From: Marinoscillum sp964351625 | GTDB taxonomy: Bacteria; Bacteroidota; Bacteroidia; Cytophagales; Cyclobacteriaceae | DNA length: 64,000 nt | Assembly: GCA_964351625.1 (NCBI GenBank) | Contig: CAYGOV010000011.1 | Location: 62,001 to 126,000 of the forward strand | Reading direction: 5' to 3' | In this document: piece after piece, positions 53,662 through 62,691 of the stretch | Numbering within the stretch: position 1 is the stretch's first letter | Layout: each line of letters starts with the position of its first letter | Position numbers and translations under genes: made by a program | The notes under the pieces: generated by a model | What the model saw: the letters and a program-made list of their open reading frames with translations, nothing else | What the model was told of the DNA's origin: nothing | The model's database searches: none

Positions 53662-54633
53662 CTATTTTGCCTTCTGCAAATGCTCCAAAATCATATCCGC
53701 GTGAACTCTAGAGTTTTCTATGAACCAAATATTGGTTTTCAATCCGCCACAAATAACACCCGCAAGGTAGATTCCCTCTACATTGGTTTCCATCGTTTCG
53801 GGATTGTATTTAGGTGTTTTGAAATCGTCATTACCTATTTCTACACCTATGGACTTTAGAAAAGTGAAATCCGGCTGGTAGCCTGTCATGGCTAGAACAA
53901 AATCATTTTCCAGCTCAATATCACCTTGAGGAGTGCTCGCTTTTACAGAATTGGGCAAAATCTCTTTGAGGTTTGAATTAAAATGGGCTTTTATAGACCC
54001 TTCTTTGATTCTATTCTCAATGTCAGGACGCACCCAATATTTCACACGAGGATTGATCTCGCTTTCGCGAACGATCATCGTCACTTCTTTGGCTCCCTTG
54101 CGGTAAAGCTCTAAAGCCACATCTACAGATGAATTGGCAGCCCCTACCACCACTACTTTCATATCAAAATAGGGATGTGCCTCGCTATAATAATGCTTCA
54201 CTTTGTCCAATTCTTCTCCTGGCACATTGAGCAAATAAGGCAAGTCATAAAAGCCAGTTGCCACTACGACAGCTTTTGCTATGTACTGATTTTTGGAAGT
54301 GCTGATATAAAATGCGCTAGCTTTCTTCTCTATTGAATTAACCTCCTCATACAATCTGGTATTGAGCTTTCGAGACATGGTGACTCTTCGATAATACTCA
54401 AGTGCTTCACTCCTGGTGGGCTTTGGGTTGTATGAAATAAATGGGATTCCCCCTATCTCCAATCGATCAGAAGTGGAGAAGAAACTCATGTTTTGAGGGT
54501 AGTGATAAAGCGAGTTTACCAAACACCCTTTGTCAGCTATGATGTGATCCATCCCTGCATTCTGTGCGGCTATACCGCAAGCCAAGCCGATGGGACCGGC
54601 ACCAATTATGAAAAGATCTGTCTGCTTAGGCAT
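53662..54633 (-). CDS. ypdA: YpdA-type putative bacillithiol disulfide reductase
   Basis: This 323-residue flavoprotein has an N-terminal FAD site GAGPIGLACGIAAQ and a second dinucleotide site VVGAANSSVDVAL (about 160). The CLVNSLYHYPQNMSFFS region is typical of YpdA. It is thought to reduce bacillithiol disulfide with NADPH. Its start overlaps the FTHF cyclo-ligase gene by 8 bp in the operon with bshC. Confidence 0.92.
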   Translation of the reverse strand: MPKQTDLFIIGAGPIGLACGIAAQNAGMDHIIADKGCLVNSLYHYPQNMSFFSTSDRLEIGGIPFISYNPKPTRSEALEYYRRVTMSRKLNTRLYEEVNSIEKKASAFYISTSKNQYIAKAVVVATGFYDLPYLLNVPGEELDKVKHYYSEAHPYFDMKVVVVGAANSSVDVALELYRKGAKEVTMIVRESEINPRVKYWVRPDIENRIKEGSIKAHFNSNLKEILPNSVKASTPQGDIELENDFVLAMTGYQPDFTFLKSIGVEIGNDDFKTPKYNPETMETNVEGIYLAGVICGGLKTNIWFIENSRVHADMILEHLQKAK

Positions 54634-55207
54634 GATTGCAATTGATTAATTCAAAGGGAGTGATCAGATAATCCAACGGGACATCTTGGGGCTCCACAAA
54701 AATAAAAAGGTCAAAGGAAGGGCTTAGCGATAAGCCAATTTTTTTAACATTTTGGGGCATCTCAAGGAGTAATCTGTCGTAGTAACCTTTCCCATAGCCC
54801 ACTCTGTTTCCCTTTTTATCAGCTGCGAGCAGGGGAATCAAAACAGCATCTACACGATCTAGGGCGATGTTGTCTATGCTGACAGGCGTAGGTATCCCAA
54901 ACGCATCATCTTCAAATTTCAAACTTTCATAATATAGAAAATGAGTCATTTTCTCAGTTTCAAAATCCGTAGCGGAGACAACCACTTCCTTTTGACTCAA
55001 AGTCAATAACTTGATCAGAGGCCATGTGTTTACTTCTTTGTTTTTGACTATCGGAAGGAAACAGTGTATTTGGCGGAAGCCTGCCTCCTCAATAAAAGAT
55101 GCCGCTCTATCACAGACTTCCTTGGAACGCAACTCAACTAACTCATTTGAAAGCTTCTTCCTGTTGATTAGGACAGATTTTCTGATATGGCTTTTTGGCG
55201 AAAGCAT
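54626..55207 (-). CDS. 5-formyltetrahydrofolate cyclo-ligase
   Basis: This 193-residue enzyme of folate metabolism makes 5,10-methenyltetrahydrofolate from folinate and ATP. Its signature is GNRVGYGKGYYDRLL (about 135-150), with PLLAADKKG before it. It starts in the bshC stop (TGATG) and overlaps ypdA by 8 bp. Confidence 0.93.
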   Translation of the reverse strand: MLSPKSHIRKSVLINRKKLSNELVELRSKEVCDRAASFIEEAGFRQIHCFLPIVKNKEVNTWPLIKLLTLSQKEVVVSATDFETEKMTHFLYYESLKFEDDAFGIPTPVSIDNIALDRVDAVLIPLLAADKKGNRVGYGKGYYDRLLLEMPQNVKKIGLSLSPSFDLFIFVEPQDVPLDYLITPFELINCNHA

Positions 55208-56766
55208 CAGGCATCGTAGAGCACATGAAACTTAAAGGAAAAAGGCTCGAATTTTTCTAACAAGTCAGTAATGAACTGCGGATTGTTGAGGTAGAAATTG
55301 AGAAAATTCTCTGATCGTTCTTGCAGGCCATCATTAGGAAAGAGTTTTTCCTTGATCCCGTCAATCTGCGACATGGCCGTCTCGTTGTTTTGCTCCTCAG
55401 ACTTTTTCAGTCGTTTGGAAATATTGTCAAGACTCTTTGCTGCTTTGGAACCTTCAGCTCCTATAAAACCCACTAGTGATGGGTCTACTTTCTCGGCTTT
55501 TGCTTGAATCTTTTCAAATAAGGCAGCAAGTTGTGCTTCCTCTTCATTCAATTGATAAAGATTATCGCTATGTTCTTGAAGGTATTGTTCTTTGAGCGCA
55601 TGTGCCGATTTGAATAAATCCGCTGATGAAAGTGCCAGCTTTTGCACACGCTTATAGTTGGCTTTATTCACCACGAGCCCAAAAACACGCGGCATTAATG
55701 CAGGGAAAAATGTCTTGTGATACTCGAAAACTTCTTTGAATTGGAACCAATAGGCAATCTCCGCCGGACCGCCGGCATAAGCCAAGTTTGGTAAAATCGT
55801 CTCTTGATAGAGCGGTCTCATGATCACATTAGGACTAAAGCACTCAGGTTCGGAATCTATCAAGTCAGTTATTTCCTTTTCGGAAAACATCAATTCCGTA
55901 TTGAGGACTTTGTAGGTATCGCCCTCTTTCACAATGCGCTCTCTGATACCCTCTCCTAGGTAGAAGAAATTGATCTCACGCGAAAACGCCTGATTCTTAT
56001 ATCCTGCAGCCTCCAATTTTTGAGAAGTCTCGTTTACCAATCGATTGGCTTCTTGATGAAGAATATCTGATTTTATAACAGGCGCAAAAAGACGCTTAAG
56101 CTCCCGATCATCTCCGTCTATTACTACCACACCTTCAGCGCCGAACAATTCATTGACATAATACCGAGCCGAGTCTGCAAGCGTTTCAAAAGAAGAATAG
56201 GCTTTCTGAAATAGCGCAACAGGCTCAGGAAGCGAATCCACTACATCTTTTAGTGAATGTGGATTCATCCGACCAACTGGCCCAGTCTGGTCGGTTTGCC
56301 ATTGGTATTTCTTGCCGAAAAGATTGAAATAGCTAATCTCAGCCAAATCGTGATCTTCACTCGCCATCCAATACACAGGCACAAAATTGTATTCCGGATA
56401 AGCCGCTTTTAACTCTTTGCAGGCATTGATGACGGCCGTTATTTTGTAAATGAAATAAAGTGGCCCTGTGAAAATATTGAGTTGATGACCGGTAGTGACC
56501 GTGAAGGTTTTTTCTGAACTTAGACTTTTAAGATTGGATTTTACCGCCTCTGAAATCTCAAGGTTAGTGTATTGACTATTTAAAGACTTAACCAAAACCT
56601 TCCGCTTTTCAGTGGAAAATGGTCTTGTCTCGATAAGTGATTTGAAATTCGAAACTGTGGGGAAAGTGCCGTAAAAAGGCTTCAGCTTAGGATTTTGATT
56701 GATATAGTCTGTAAATGTTGTGGCGAAACAGTCTGTTTCATCCAGATTCACTTGGTCTAAGGTCAT
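55207..56766 (-). CDS. bshC: bacillithiol biosynthesis cysteine-adding enzyme BshC
   Basis: This 519-residue protein matches BshC in length and pattern: TVTTGHQLNIFTGPLYFIYK, ASEDHDLAEISYFNLFG and TILPNLAYAGGPAEIAYW. It adds cysteine to GlcN-malate, the last step of bacillithiol synthesis. bshA and bshB are outside the window. It lies 41 bp after rimO and heads the overlapping bshC/folate ligase/ypdA genes. Confidence 0.95.
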   Translation of the reverse strand: MTLDQVNLDETDCFATTFTDYINQNPKLKPFYGTFPTVSNFKSLIETRPFSTEKRKVLVKSLNSQYTNLEISEAVKSNLKSLSSEKTFTVTTGHQLNIFTGPLYFIYKITAVINACKELKAAYPEYNFVPVYWMASEDHDLAEISYFNLFGKKYQWQTDQTGPVGRMNPHSLKDVVDSLPEPVALFQKAYSSFETLADSARYYVNELFGAEGVVVIDGDDRELKRLFAPVIKSDILHQEANRLVNETSQKLEAAGYKNQAFSREINFFYLGEGIRERIVKEGDTYKVLNTELMFSEKEITDLIDSEPECFSPNVIMRPLYQETILPNLAYAGGPAEIAYWFQFKEVFEYHKTFFPALMPRVFGLVVNKANYKRVQKLALSSADLFKSAHALKEQYLQEHSDNLYQLNEEEAQLAALFEKIQAKAEKVDPSLVGFIGAEGSKAAKSLDNISKRLKKSEEQNNETAMSQIDGIKEKLFPNDGLQERSENFLNFYLNNPQFITDLLEKFEPFSFKFHVLYDA

Positions 56767-56807
56767 TCTTCTTTGGTTGTTGCCAATGTGGCTGGCTGCT
56801 CAATAAA

Positions 56808-58121
56808 TCAGGCTACTGGTACTCCATAAAGATCAAAAGCAGATGCTTCCTCAATGAGAATATTTGCAAAATCTCCGACTCGTAGAAAATGCTTGGTGGC
56901 ATCAATGATCACTTCATTGTCTACTTCTGGCGAGTCAAATTCTGTCCGTCCGTAGTACTGCCCACCTTCTTTTCTATCTATCAATACTTTAAAGATTTTA
57001 CCAACTTTCAGCTCGTTGATCTCCTCGGAAATAGTTTCCTGCAACTCCATAACGAGTTGAGCCCTTTCTAGTTTAACTTCTTCGCTCAAATTGTCGTCCA
57101 TGGTATATGCATGGGTATTATCTTCATGAGAGTATGGAAAAATTCCCAAACGCTCAAAGCGTGATTCCTTAACGAAATCCAACATTTCTTCAAACTCCTT
57201 CTCCGTCTCACCTGGGTGACCAGCTATCAATGTGGTACGAATCGCAATACCCGGCACTTTCTCTCTCATGATTTTGAGGAGCTCGGCGGTTTTTTCACGA
57301 GTGGTACCTCGTCGCATGATTTTGAGCATTTCTGTGCTGCCATGCTGAAGCGGTATATCGAGATATTTACAAATGTTTGGGCGCTTGGCCATCACATCCA
57401 GTACATCTAGCGGAAACCCAGTTGGGAATGCGTAGTGCAATCTGATCCATTCCAGTCCTTCTACATCAGCCAGTTTATCCAGAAGCTCTGCAAGGTTTCT
57501 TTTCTTATAGATATCCAAACCATAGTAGGTGGAATCCTGTGCAATCAATAAAATCTCTTTGGTGCCATTCTTCACAAGATTTTCTGCTTCTTTCACTAAG
57601 TCTTCAATAGGTCTGGAAACGTGCTTACCACGCATTATTGGTATCGCACAAAAGCTGCAAGGACGATCGCAACCTTCAGATATTTTCAAATAAGAATAAT
57701 GCTTTGAAGTGGTCGTGATTCGCTCCCCAACTAATTCGTGCTTATAATCCGCTTTGAATTTTTTCAGCAAAAGCGGCAATTCCATTGTGCCAAACCACGC
57801 ATCCACATTTGGAATTTCTTTTTCTAAATCTTCACGATAGCGCTGCGAAAGACATCCCGTCACATATACTTTCTCCACCAATCCCTCCTCTTTCGCATCC
57901 ACATACCTCAAGATCGTATCGATGGACTCTTGCTTGGCATTGTCTATAAAACCACACGTATTGATGATCACAATATTCGCGTCATCTTTAATTGATTCAT
58001 GCGTTGCGTTGATGCTATTGCCTTTGAGTTGAGTTAATATCACCTCAGAATCCACTAGGTTTTTGGAGCAGCCAAGCGTGACAATATTTACTTTATCTTT
58101 TTTGAGTTTTTTGGTCTTCAC
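56808..58121 (-). CDS. rimO: ribosomal protein S12 methylthiotransferase RimO
   Basis: This enzyme methylthiolates Asp of ribosomal protein S12. I choose the GTG at 58121 (MKTKKLKKDKVNIVTLGCS), giving 437 residues; a TTG four codons upstream is an alternative. The UPF0004 domain has its cysteines in VTLGCSKN, INTCGFID and VTGCLSQRY. The SAM cluster is CDRPCSFC (about 150). A C-terminal TRAM domain follows. In many Bacteroidota rimO adjoins ftsY; here it is about 29 kb away. Confidence 0.95.
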   Translation of the reverse strand: MKTKKLKKDKVNIVTLGCSKNLVDSEVILTQLKGNSINATHESIKDDANIVIINTCGFIDNAKQESIDTILRYVDAKEEGLVEKVYVTGCLSQRYREDLEKEIPNVDAWFGTMELPLLLKKFKADYKHELVGERITTTSKHYSYLKISEGCDRPCSFCAIPIMRGKHVSRPIEDLVKEAENLVKNGTKEILLIAQDSTYYGLDIYKKRNLAELLDKLADVEGLEWIRLHYAFPTGFPLDVLDVMAKRPNICKYLDIPLQHGSTEMLKIMRRGTTREKTAELLKIMREKVPGIAIRTTLIAGHPGETEKEFEEMLDFVKESRFERLGIFPYSHEDNTHAYTMDDNLSEEVKLERAQLVMELQETISEEINELKVGKIFKVLIDRKEGGQYYGRTEFDSPEVDNEVIIDATKHFLRVGDFANILIEEASAFDLYGVPVA

Positions 58122-58143
58122 AGTCGGTATCAAAATAAAACAG

Positions 58144-58151
58144 CAAAGCTA
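58144..58151 (-). promoter_or_regulatory. possible -7 box of rimO
   Basis: TAGCTTTG on the minus strand matches TAnnTTTG, 22 bp before the GTG start at 58121. No clear -33 box at 18-20 bp. Confidence 0.35.
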
Positions 58152-58222
58152 ATACAATTTGACCCCTCCATTCAGTTCAATACTTGAGGGTTATTATAAC
58201 TTTACGCCCTTTCGCAAGAGAT

Positions 58223-58693
58223 ATGAGATTAAGTGTTTTGTTTGTGTTTGGAGTTTGGCTTCTCGGCTGTCATGAGATCAAAGACTGTGGGCTCGAAAGC
58301 AGCACCGACTATGCGATCATTCGGTATTACGAAGCAGATTCCTCCGAACAAAACCCAAAAACCGTAGCATTTATTAATGTGTCCGAGGTGGACATATCGG
58401 CTTATGTCATTTCAAGCATTTTTGACAATGACTCAACGAACGACACAGTAAATGCTGTAGCGCTCTTCACAAACCCTACAGATACCTTGGTCAAATACCT
58501 TTTTGAGACAGATTCTATCATTTACAACCTTACATTGGACTATAAACCACACCTTAGAATCTACTATGATGAGTGTGAACCTGTATATAGCTACAAACTA
58601 GATACGGCTTACAGCACCAATTTTGATTCAGTCGTCGTGAGAAACAATATCCTAGATCGTAAAGTCCCTACCAACATTGAAGTCTATTTTTGA
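58223..58693 (+). CDS. DUF6452-type lipoprotein
   Basis: I start at ATG 58223 (MRLSVLFVFGVWLLGCHEI), giving 156 residues with a lipobox Cys. The mature part (YAIIRYYEADSSEQNPKTV, LDYKPHLRIYYDECEPV) fits DUF6452, a family paired with DUF6048. Its function is unknown. The next gene starts one base after its stop. Confidence 0.78.
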   Translation: MRLSVLFVFGVWLLGCHEIKDCGLESSTDYAIIRYYEADSSEQNPKTVAFINVSEVDISAYVISSIFDNDSTNDTVNAVALFTNPTDTLVKYLFETDSIIYNLTLDYKPHLRIYYDECEPVYSYKLDTAYSTNFDSVVVRNNILDRKVPTNIEVYF

Positions 58694-58694
58694 T

Positions 58695-59399
58695 ATGAAG
58701 AGCCCCTTCACAATATGGTCCTTCAAGTTTTTGATATTATCAGCTTTTTTGCTTTTTGCAACTACTCTTTTAGGTCAAAATAAAGAAGAGATCAAGCCTC
58801 CGAGGGATTGGAAACCTTCCATTCTTAAATTGAGCTATGATATGATTCCTCTTGGGGTGAGTTTATTTTCTGAAGCCAAAACTGGTCAAGGGTTTCAAGC
58901 TGCAATGGATTTTGATCAATTCTTTTTCGCTGTTGAATACGGAAATCAAAAAACACAAAGAGGTGAAAGCTTCGATTATCAAAATGAAGGTTACTATTTC
59001 AGTTTAGGACCTGAGGTGAACATGCTCAAGAATAGCGCAAATGGGAATGCGCTGACTTTTGGATTACGCTATGGACAGGCAAATTTTAACGACAAACTAA
59101 CTTTTGAATCAACGGGAGGTTTTTTCGGTGATCGTACCTTGTCAGGATCAAATCCAGACCTTACTGCTAGATGGATGGAGCTCACACTTGGACTAAATGC
59201 TCGAGTATTTAAAAACCTGTCTTTGGGCTACACAGTGCGGTATAAAGTGCTGAGAAATGTAAAAGGAATAGGAGAAATGGCTCCTTACGATGTGCCTGGC
59301 TTTGGGCTATACGAGGATAACACTGGCGTTCAATTCAATTTTTATGTTGGGTGGGTAATCCCTCTACGCGAAAAATATCCTCTGGAAATAGAAGAGTAG
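58695..59399 (+). CDS. DUF6048-type outer-membrane barrel protein
   Basis: I start at ATG 58695 (MKSPFTIWSFKFLILSAFLL), one base after the lipoprotein stop, giving 234 residues. The signal peptide ends near LLGQ. The body has barrel-like alternating strands (SFDYQNEGYYFSLGPEV, ARWMELTLGLNARVFKN, FNFYVGWVIPLRE). With the lipoprotein partner it may form a small envelope complex of unknown role. Confidence 0.8.
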   Translation: MKSPFTIWSFKFLILSAFLLFATTLLGQNKEEIKPPRDWKPSILKLSYDMIPLGVSLFSEAKTGQGFQAAMDFDQFFFAVEYGNQKTQRGESFDYQNEGYYFSLGPEVNMLKNSANGNALTFGLRYGQANFNDKLTFESTGGFFGDRTLSGSNPDLTARWMELTLGLNARVFKNLSLGYTVRYKVLRNVKGIGEMAPYDVPGFGLYEDNTGVQFNFYVGWVIPLREKYPLEIEE

Positions 59400-59401
59400 G
59401 T

Positions 59402-59689
59402 TTATTGAAACCTCACATCATTTATTAGATCACCAAAATCTTTACTGATCAATTCCATCACTCGGGCCTTATTATTGACCATTTCCTGCTTTAATGGTGC
59501 AGAAGTGAAAGTGGCAAAAAGAGTTTTGTCTTTGATGTACAATGAAGATGTCCTACTGGCTATGGGCTTTCCCATAATCGCCTCCCAAGATTCGATCAAT
59601 AGTTTCTCACGATATTTCGTGTCAATCTTTTCAACTTGAAGAAATTTTCTAAACGCACTAGTGAATGTGTCTGTGTTGTTTTTCTTCAT
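59402..59689 (-). CDS. DUF721 (DciA-like) protein
   Basis: This 95-residue basic protein carries the DUF721 pattern (LLIESWEAIMGKPIASRTSS, LFATFTSAPLKQEM). Family member DciA acts as the replicative helicase loader in many bacteria. The start overlaps the recF stop by 4 bp, a common Bacteroidota pairing that fits DNA replication or repair. Confidence 0.9.
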   Translation of the reverse strand: MKKNNTDTFTSAFRKFLQVEKIDTKYREKLLIESWEAIMGKPIASRTSSLYIKDKTLFATFTSAPLKQEMVNNKARVMELISKDFGDLINDVRFQ

Positions 59690-60783
59690 TTCAATTTCCC
59701 TTTCACAATTTCGAAGTAAGATACATCGGCTATCTGTCCGAAGATGGCTCTTGACCTTTCTTCTCGTGCGTCGGTAATGAATATTTGTGAAAACCGATCC
59801 TTATCTGTGAGTAAAGAAACGAGCCTACCTATCCGTTCGTCATCCAGTTTATCAAAAATATCATCCAAAAGTAAAAATGGGTTAAACTGCTTTCGAGACT
59901 TCAGGAAATCATACTCTGCCAATTTCAGCGCTATCACAAAGGATTTTTGCTGGCCTTGCGAACCATATTTTTTAATCGCTCTGTCATTCAAACGAAACTC
60001 ATAATCATCTCTATGTGAACCTTTGGTTGTGCGCTGTAAAATCACATCTTTGTGGATGCTAGCCTTATATGCTTTCTCAAAATCCTCCTCTAAGACTTCT
60101 GACTTAAAGGAGATTTTAGGAGATTCCTCTCCATCAAATATCAATCTATAATTCTCTTCGAAAAAAGGACTGAAGTCTTCAATGAAGGCCTCTCGGACCT
60201 TCCCAATCTGAGCAAAAAGTGGAAGCAGACCATCATCATATACACTCAACAATTGGAGATTAACCCTCTGCTTACCATCGTTACTTTTCAAAAAACTATT
60301 GCGCTGTTTCAATAATCGCTGCATTGCTATAAGCAACTCCAGATACCCGCGATCTTGCTGAGAAATCACACTGTCCACAAACTTTCTCCTCACCTCGCTG
60401 CCTTCTCTGATGATCTCAGTATCATCAGGGGTGATCAGCACTGACGGCACTTGCCCGATATGGTCACTTAGCTTTTCGAGCTCTTTGCCAGAAACTTTAA
60501 ATATTTTCTTTTTAGCCCGCTCGTAATAGCAGATTAGTTTATCGGTGCCTTCTTTGGTTTCCACTTGTCCATTAATTGCAAAAAAGGGCTCCTCGTGACT
60601 GATGTTTTGTTGATCAAGTGAATTGAGCGCACTTCGTGTCATAGACAAATAATGTATCGCATCCAGAAGGTTGGTTTTGCCCATACCATTCTTACCCAAA
60701 ATGCAATTAATCGCACTTCCAAAGTGAATATTAAAATCACTGTAGTTCTTAAAGTTTTGGAGTTTCAGGCTAATGAGCTTCAT
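59686..60783 (-). CDS. recF: DNA replication and repair protein RecF
   Basis: I start at ATG 60783 (MKLISLKLQNFKNYSDFNI), giving 365 residues, the normal length; the frame is open further upstream, but that stretch overlaps pdhA. RecF is an SMC-like ATPase that loads RecA at gaps. Walker A is GKNGMGKTNLLDAIHYL (about 30-45), the signature QGQQKSFVIALKLAEY is near 300, and Walker B is FLLLDDIFDKLD. Confidence 0.96.
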   Translation of the reverse strand: MKLISLKLQNFKNYSDFNIHFGSAINCILGKNGMGKTNLLDAIHYLSMTRSALNSLDQQNISHEEPFFAINGQVETKEGTDKLICYYERAKKKIFKVSGKELEKLSDHIGQVPSVLITPDDTEIIREGSEVRRKFVDSVISQQDRGYLELLIAMQRLLKQRNSFLKSNDGKQRVNLQLLSVYDDGLLPLFAQIGKVREAFIEDFSPFFEENYRLIFDGEESPKISFKSEVLEEDFEKAYKASIHKDVILQRTTKGSHRDDYEFRLNDRAIKKYGSQGQQKSFVIALKLAEYDFLKSRKQFNPFLLLDDIFDKLDDERIGRLVSLLTDKDRFSQIFITDAREERSRAIFGQIADVSYFEIVKGKLK

Positions 60784-60787
60784 ACAT

Positions 60788-60818
60788 TTTGCGGCCAATG
60801 CATTTTCAGTTAATTTCG
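60788..60818 (+). promoter_or_regulatory. probable promoter of pdhA
   Basis: TTTG (60788-60791), 19 bp, then TAATTTCG (60811-60818), one mismatch from TAnnTTTG. It lies 59 bp before the pdhA start. Confidence 0.4.
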
Positions 60819-60845
60819 CAGTGCCTCGGAGATATCTGGGGAGGA

Positions 60846-60853
60846 CAAAACTA
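60846..60853 (-). promoter_or_regulatory. -7 box of recF
   Basis: TAGTTTTG on the minus strand matches TAnnTTTG, 62 bp before the recF ATG. No convincing -33 TTG. Confidence 0.4.
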
Positions 60854-60877
60854 AACATATAGCAAAACCTTAAACCT

Positions 60878-61891
60878 ATGGTGGCTAAATCAAAGGAAAA
60901 AAAAGCTGATTTCGGGAAAGAACAATACATGGAGTGGTTTGAATCCATGCAGTTCATGAGGAGATTTGAGGAGAAATCAGGACAGCTTTACGGACAGCAG
61001 AAGATCAGAGGATTCTGCCACCTTTATATAGGACAAGAAGCTTGCGTGGCTGGAGCTGTTTCAGCATTGAAAAAAGGAGATAAATACATCACTTCTTACC
61101 GTGATCACGTTCATCCGATCGCTTTAGGCTCTGACCCAAAGACGATCATGGCTGAGCTTTACGGAAAATCCACAGGTATTTCCAAAGGAAAAGGTGGCTC
61201 TATGCACATGTTTGACAAAGAAAATGGATTCTTTGGCGGTCATGGTATCGTAGGGGCGCAAGTGCCACTAGGTGCAGGTATCGCTTTCGCTGAAATGTAC
61301 AATGGCACTGATAACCTATGTGTTTGCTATATGGGAGATGGAGCTGTTCGTCAAGGCGCTTTCCATGAGGCGCTCAACATGGCTATGACCATGAAAATTC
61401 CTGTCATATTCGTAATCGAAAATAATGGCTATGCAATGGGAACTTCGGTACAGCGTACCTCAAACGTTACAGAGCTTTACCAACTTGGTGAAGCTTATGA
61501 TATCCCTTCAAGCGCTGTAGATGCTATGTCAGTAGAAGCTGTGCATGTAGCAGTAGCTGAGGCAGCAGAAAGAGCTCGTAAAGGCAATGGCCCAACGCTA
61601 CTAGAGTTTAGAACTTATCGCTACAAAGGCCACTCCATGTCAGATCCTGCGAAATATAGAACGAAAGAAGAGTTGGAGTCTTACAAAAAGAGAGACCCAA
61701 TCGAGCAGATTAGAGATGTCCTTCTGAAAAAGAAATATGCAACTGAAGCGGACTTGAAAGCTATCGATGATAAAATCAAAGATCAGGTGCAAGAATGCGT
61801 TGATTTTGCGGAAAATTCTGATTGGCCAGAAGCATCTGAAGCATACACTGACGTTTACGCAGAAGATAATTATCCATACGTCACGGATTAA
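60878..61891 (+). CDS. pdhA: pyruvate dehydrogenase E1 component, alpha subunit
   Basis: This 337-residue thiamine-pyrophosphate enzyme decarboxylates pyruvate with its beta subunit. Seen motifs are HLYIGQEACVAGAVSAL, GKGGSMHMFD, GDGAVRQGAFHEALN (TPP site), IENNGYAMGTS and the phospho-loop-like YRYKGHSMSDPAKYR. The beta and E2 genes are not next to it; a TPR gene follows. It is distinct from the fused E1 at 41.4 kb. Confidence 0.95.
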   Translation: MVAKSKEKKADFGKEQYMEWFESMQFMRRFEEKSGQLYGQQKIRGFCHLYIGQEACVAGAVSALKKGDKYITSYRDHVHPIALGSDPKTIMAELYGKSTGISKGKGGSMHMFDKENGFFGGHGIVGAQVPLGAGIAFAEMYNGTDNLCVCYMGDGAVRQGAFHEALNMAMTMKIPVIFVIENNGYAMGTSVQRTSNVTELYQLGEAYDIPSSAVDAMSVEAVHVAVAEAAERARKGNGPTLLEFRTYRYKGHSMSDPAKYRTKEELESYKKRDPIEQIRDVLLKKKYATEADLKAIDDKIKDQVQECVDFAENSDWPEASEAYTDVYAEDNYPYVTD

Positions 61892-61902
61892 AGCAAAAAG
61901 TA

Positions 61903-61910
61903 TATCTTTG
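61903..61910 (+). promoter_or_regulatory. possible -7 box of the TPR gene
   Basis: TATCTTTG matches TAnnTTTG, 24 bp before ATG 61935. No TTG at the usual distance upstream, so tentative; read-through from pdhA is also possible. Confidence 0.4.
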
Positions 61911-61934
61911 CGACCTCAAAATTTTCATTGAATA

Positions 61935-62633
61935 ATGGCTAAGAAAAAGAAGCAGGATGATGGAATCGAAATCCTAGAAAATCCTGATGTACTAGCAAGT
62001 AAGGCTGAAGAGTTTTTAAATGACAAGAAAAATCAAACCCTCGTTTTCGGGATTGGTGGTGTTATCCTCGCATTAGTAGCCGTATTTTTTGCTTATAAGT
62101 ACTATATAAACAATCAAAATAAGGAAGCTCAAGAAGAGATGTTCCAAGCGGTATTTTACTTTGAGGCGGACAGCCTTGGTAAAGCATTGAATGGCGATGG
62201 ACTCAACTACGGTTTCTTGGACATCCTAGAAGATTACCCTGGTACAGATGCCGCTAATCTTTCTAATTTTTACACTGGCGCTACCTATCTTAAGCTTGGT
62301 GATTTCACCTCCGCGATTCGTTATTTAAGCGATTTCAATGGAGATGACTACTTGGTTCAGGCAAGAGCATATTCGCTTATTGGTGATGCTAATATGGAAT
62401 TGGAAAACTATAGTGAAGCAGCTTCTTCTTATGATAAAGCGGCCAACTACCAATCAAACAAGCAGTATTCGCCAATTTATCTTCAGAAAAAAGCGATCGC
62501 TTTGGAAAATGAAGGCAAGTTTGCCCAAGCAGCAGCAGCCTACGGTGAAGTCATCAGTGATTATGCTGGTTCATCACTTGTACAAGAAGCGAAAAAACAG
62601 AAAGCCAGACTGGAAGGACTGGCCGCCCAATAA
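61935..62633 (+). CDS. membrane-anchored TPR protein (YfgM-like)
   Basis: This 232-residue protein has a lysine-rich cytoplasmic start, one membrane helix at about 37-55 (TLVFGIGGVILALVAVFFAY) and then TPR repeats (AANLSNFYTGATYLKLGDF, ARAYSLIGDANMELENYSEA, AAAAYGEVISDYAG). The layout is like YfgM, a periplasmic-facing chaperone partner of the SecYEG translocon. It is followed by a strong terminator that abuts ribH. Confidence 0.85.
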   Translation: MAKKKKQDDGIEILENPDVLASKAEEFLNDKKNQTLVFGIGGVILALVAVFFAYKYYINNQNKEAQEEMFQAVFYFEADSLGKALNGDGLNYGFLDILEDYPGTDAANLSNFYTGATYLKLGDFTSAIRYLSDFNGDDYLVQARAYSLIGDANMELENYSEAASSYDKAANYQSNKQYSPIYLQKKAIALENEGKFAQAAAAYGEVISDYAGSSLVQEAKKQKARLEGLAAQ

Positions 62634-62654
62634 TATTTATTCAAACTAGATATT

Positions 62655-62688
62655 AAGGGACTTGGCTAAAGCTTAGTCCCTTTTTTTT
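62655..62688 (+). terminator. intrinsic terminator between the TPR gene and ribH
   Basis: AAGGGACT (62655-62662) pairs with AGTCCCTT (62675-62682), with an inner GCT/AGC, followed by T residues through 62688. It ends 3 bases before the ribH ATG. ribH translation signals are thus inside the terminator, and ribH depends on read-through or a hidden promoter. Confidence 0.85.
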
Positions 62689-62691
62689 GTT

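Noticed and set aside
60784..60957. Long N-terminal extension of RecF
   Set aside because: The added 58 residues are not RecF-like, overlap the pdhA start region, and the ATG at 60783 gives the usual 365 residues.
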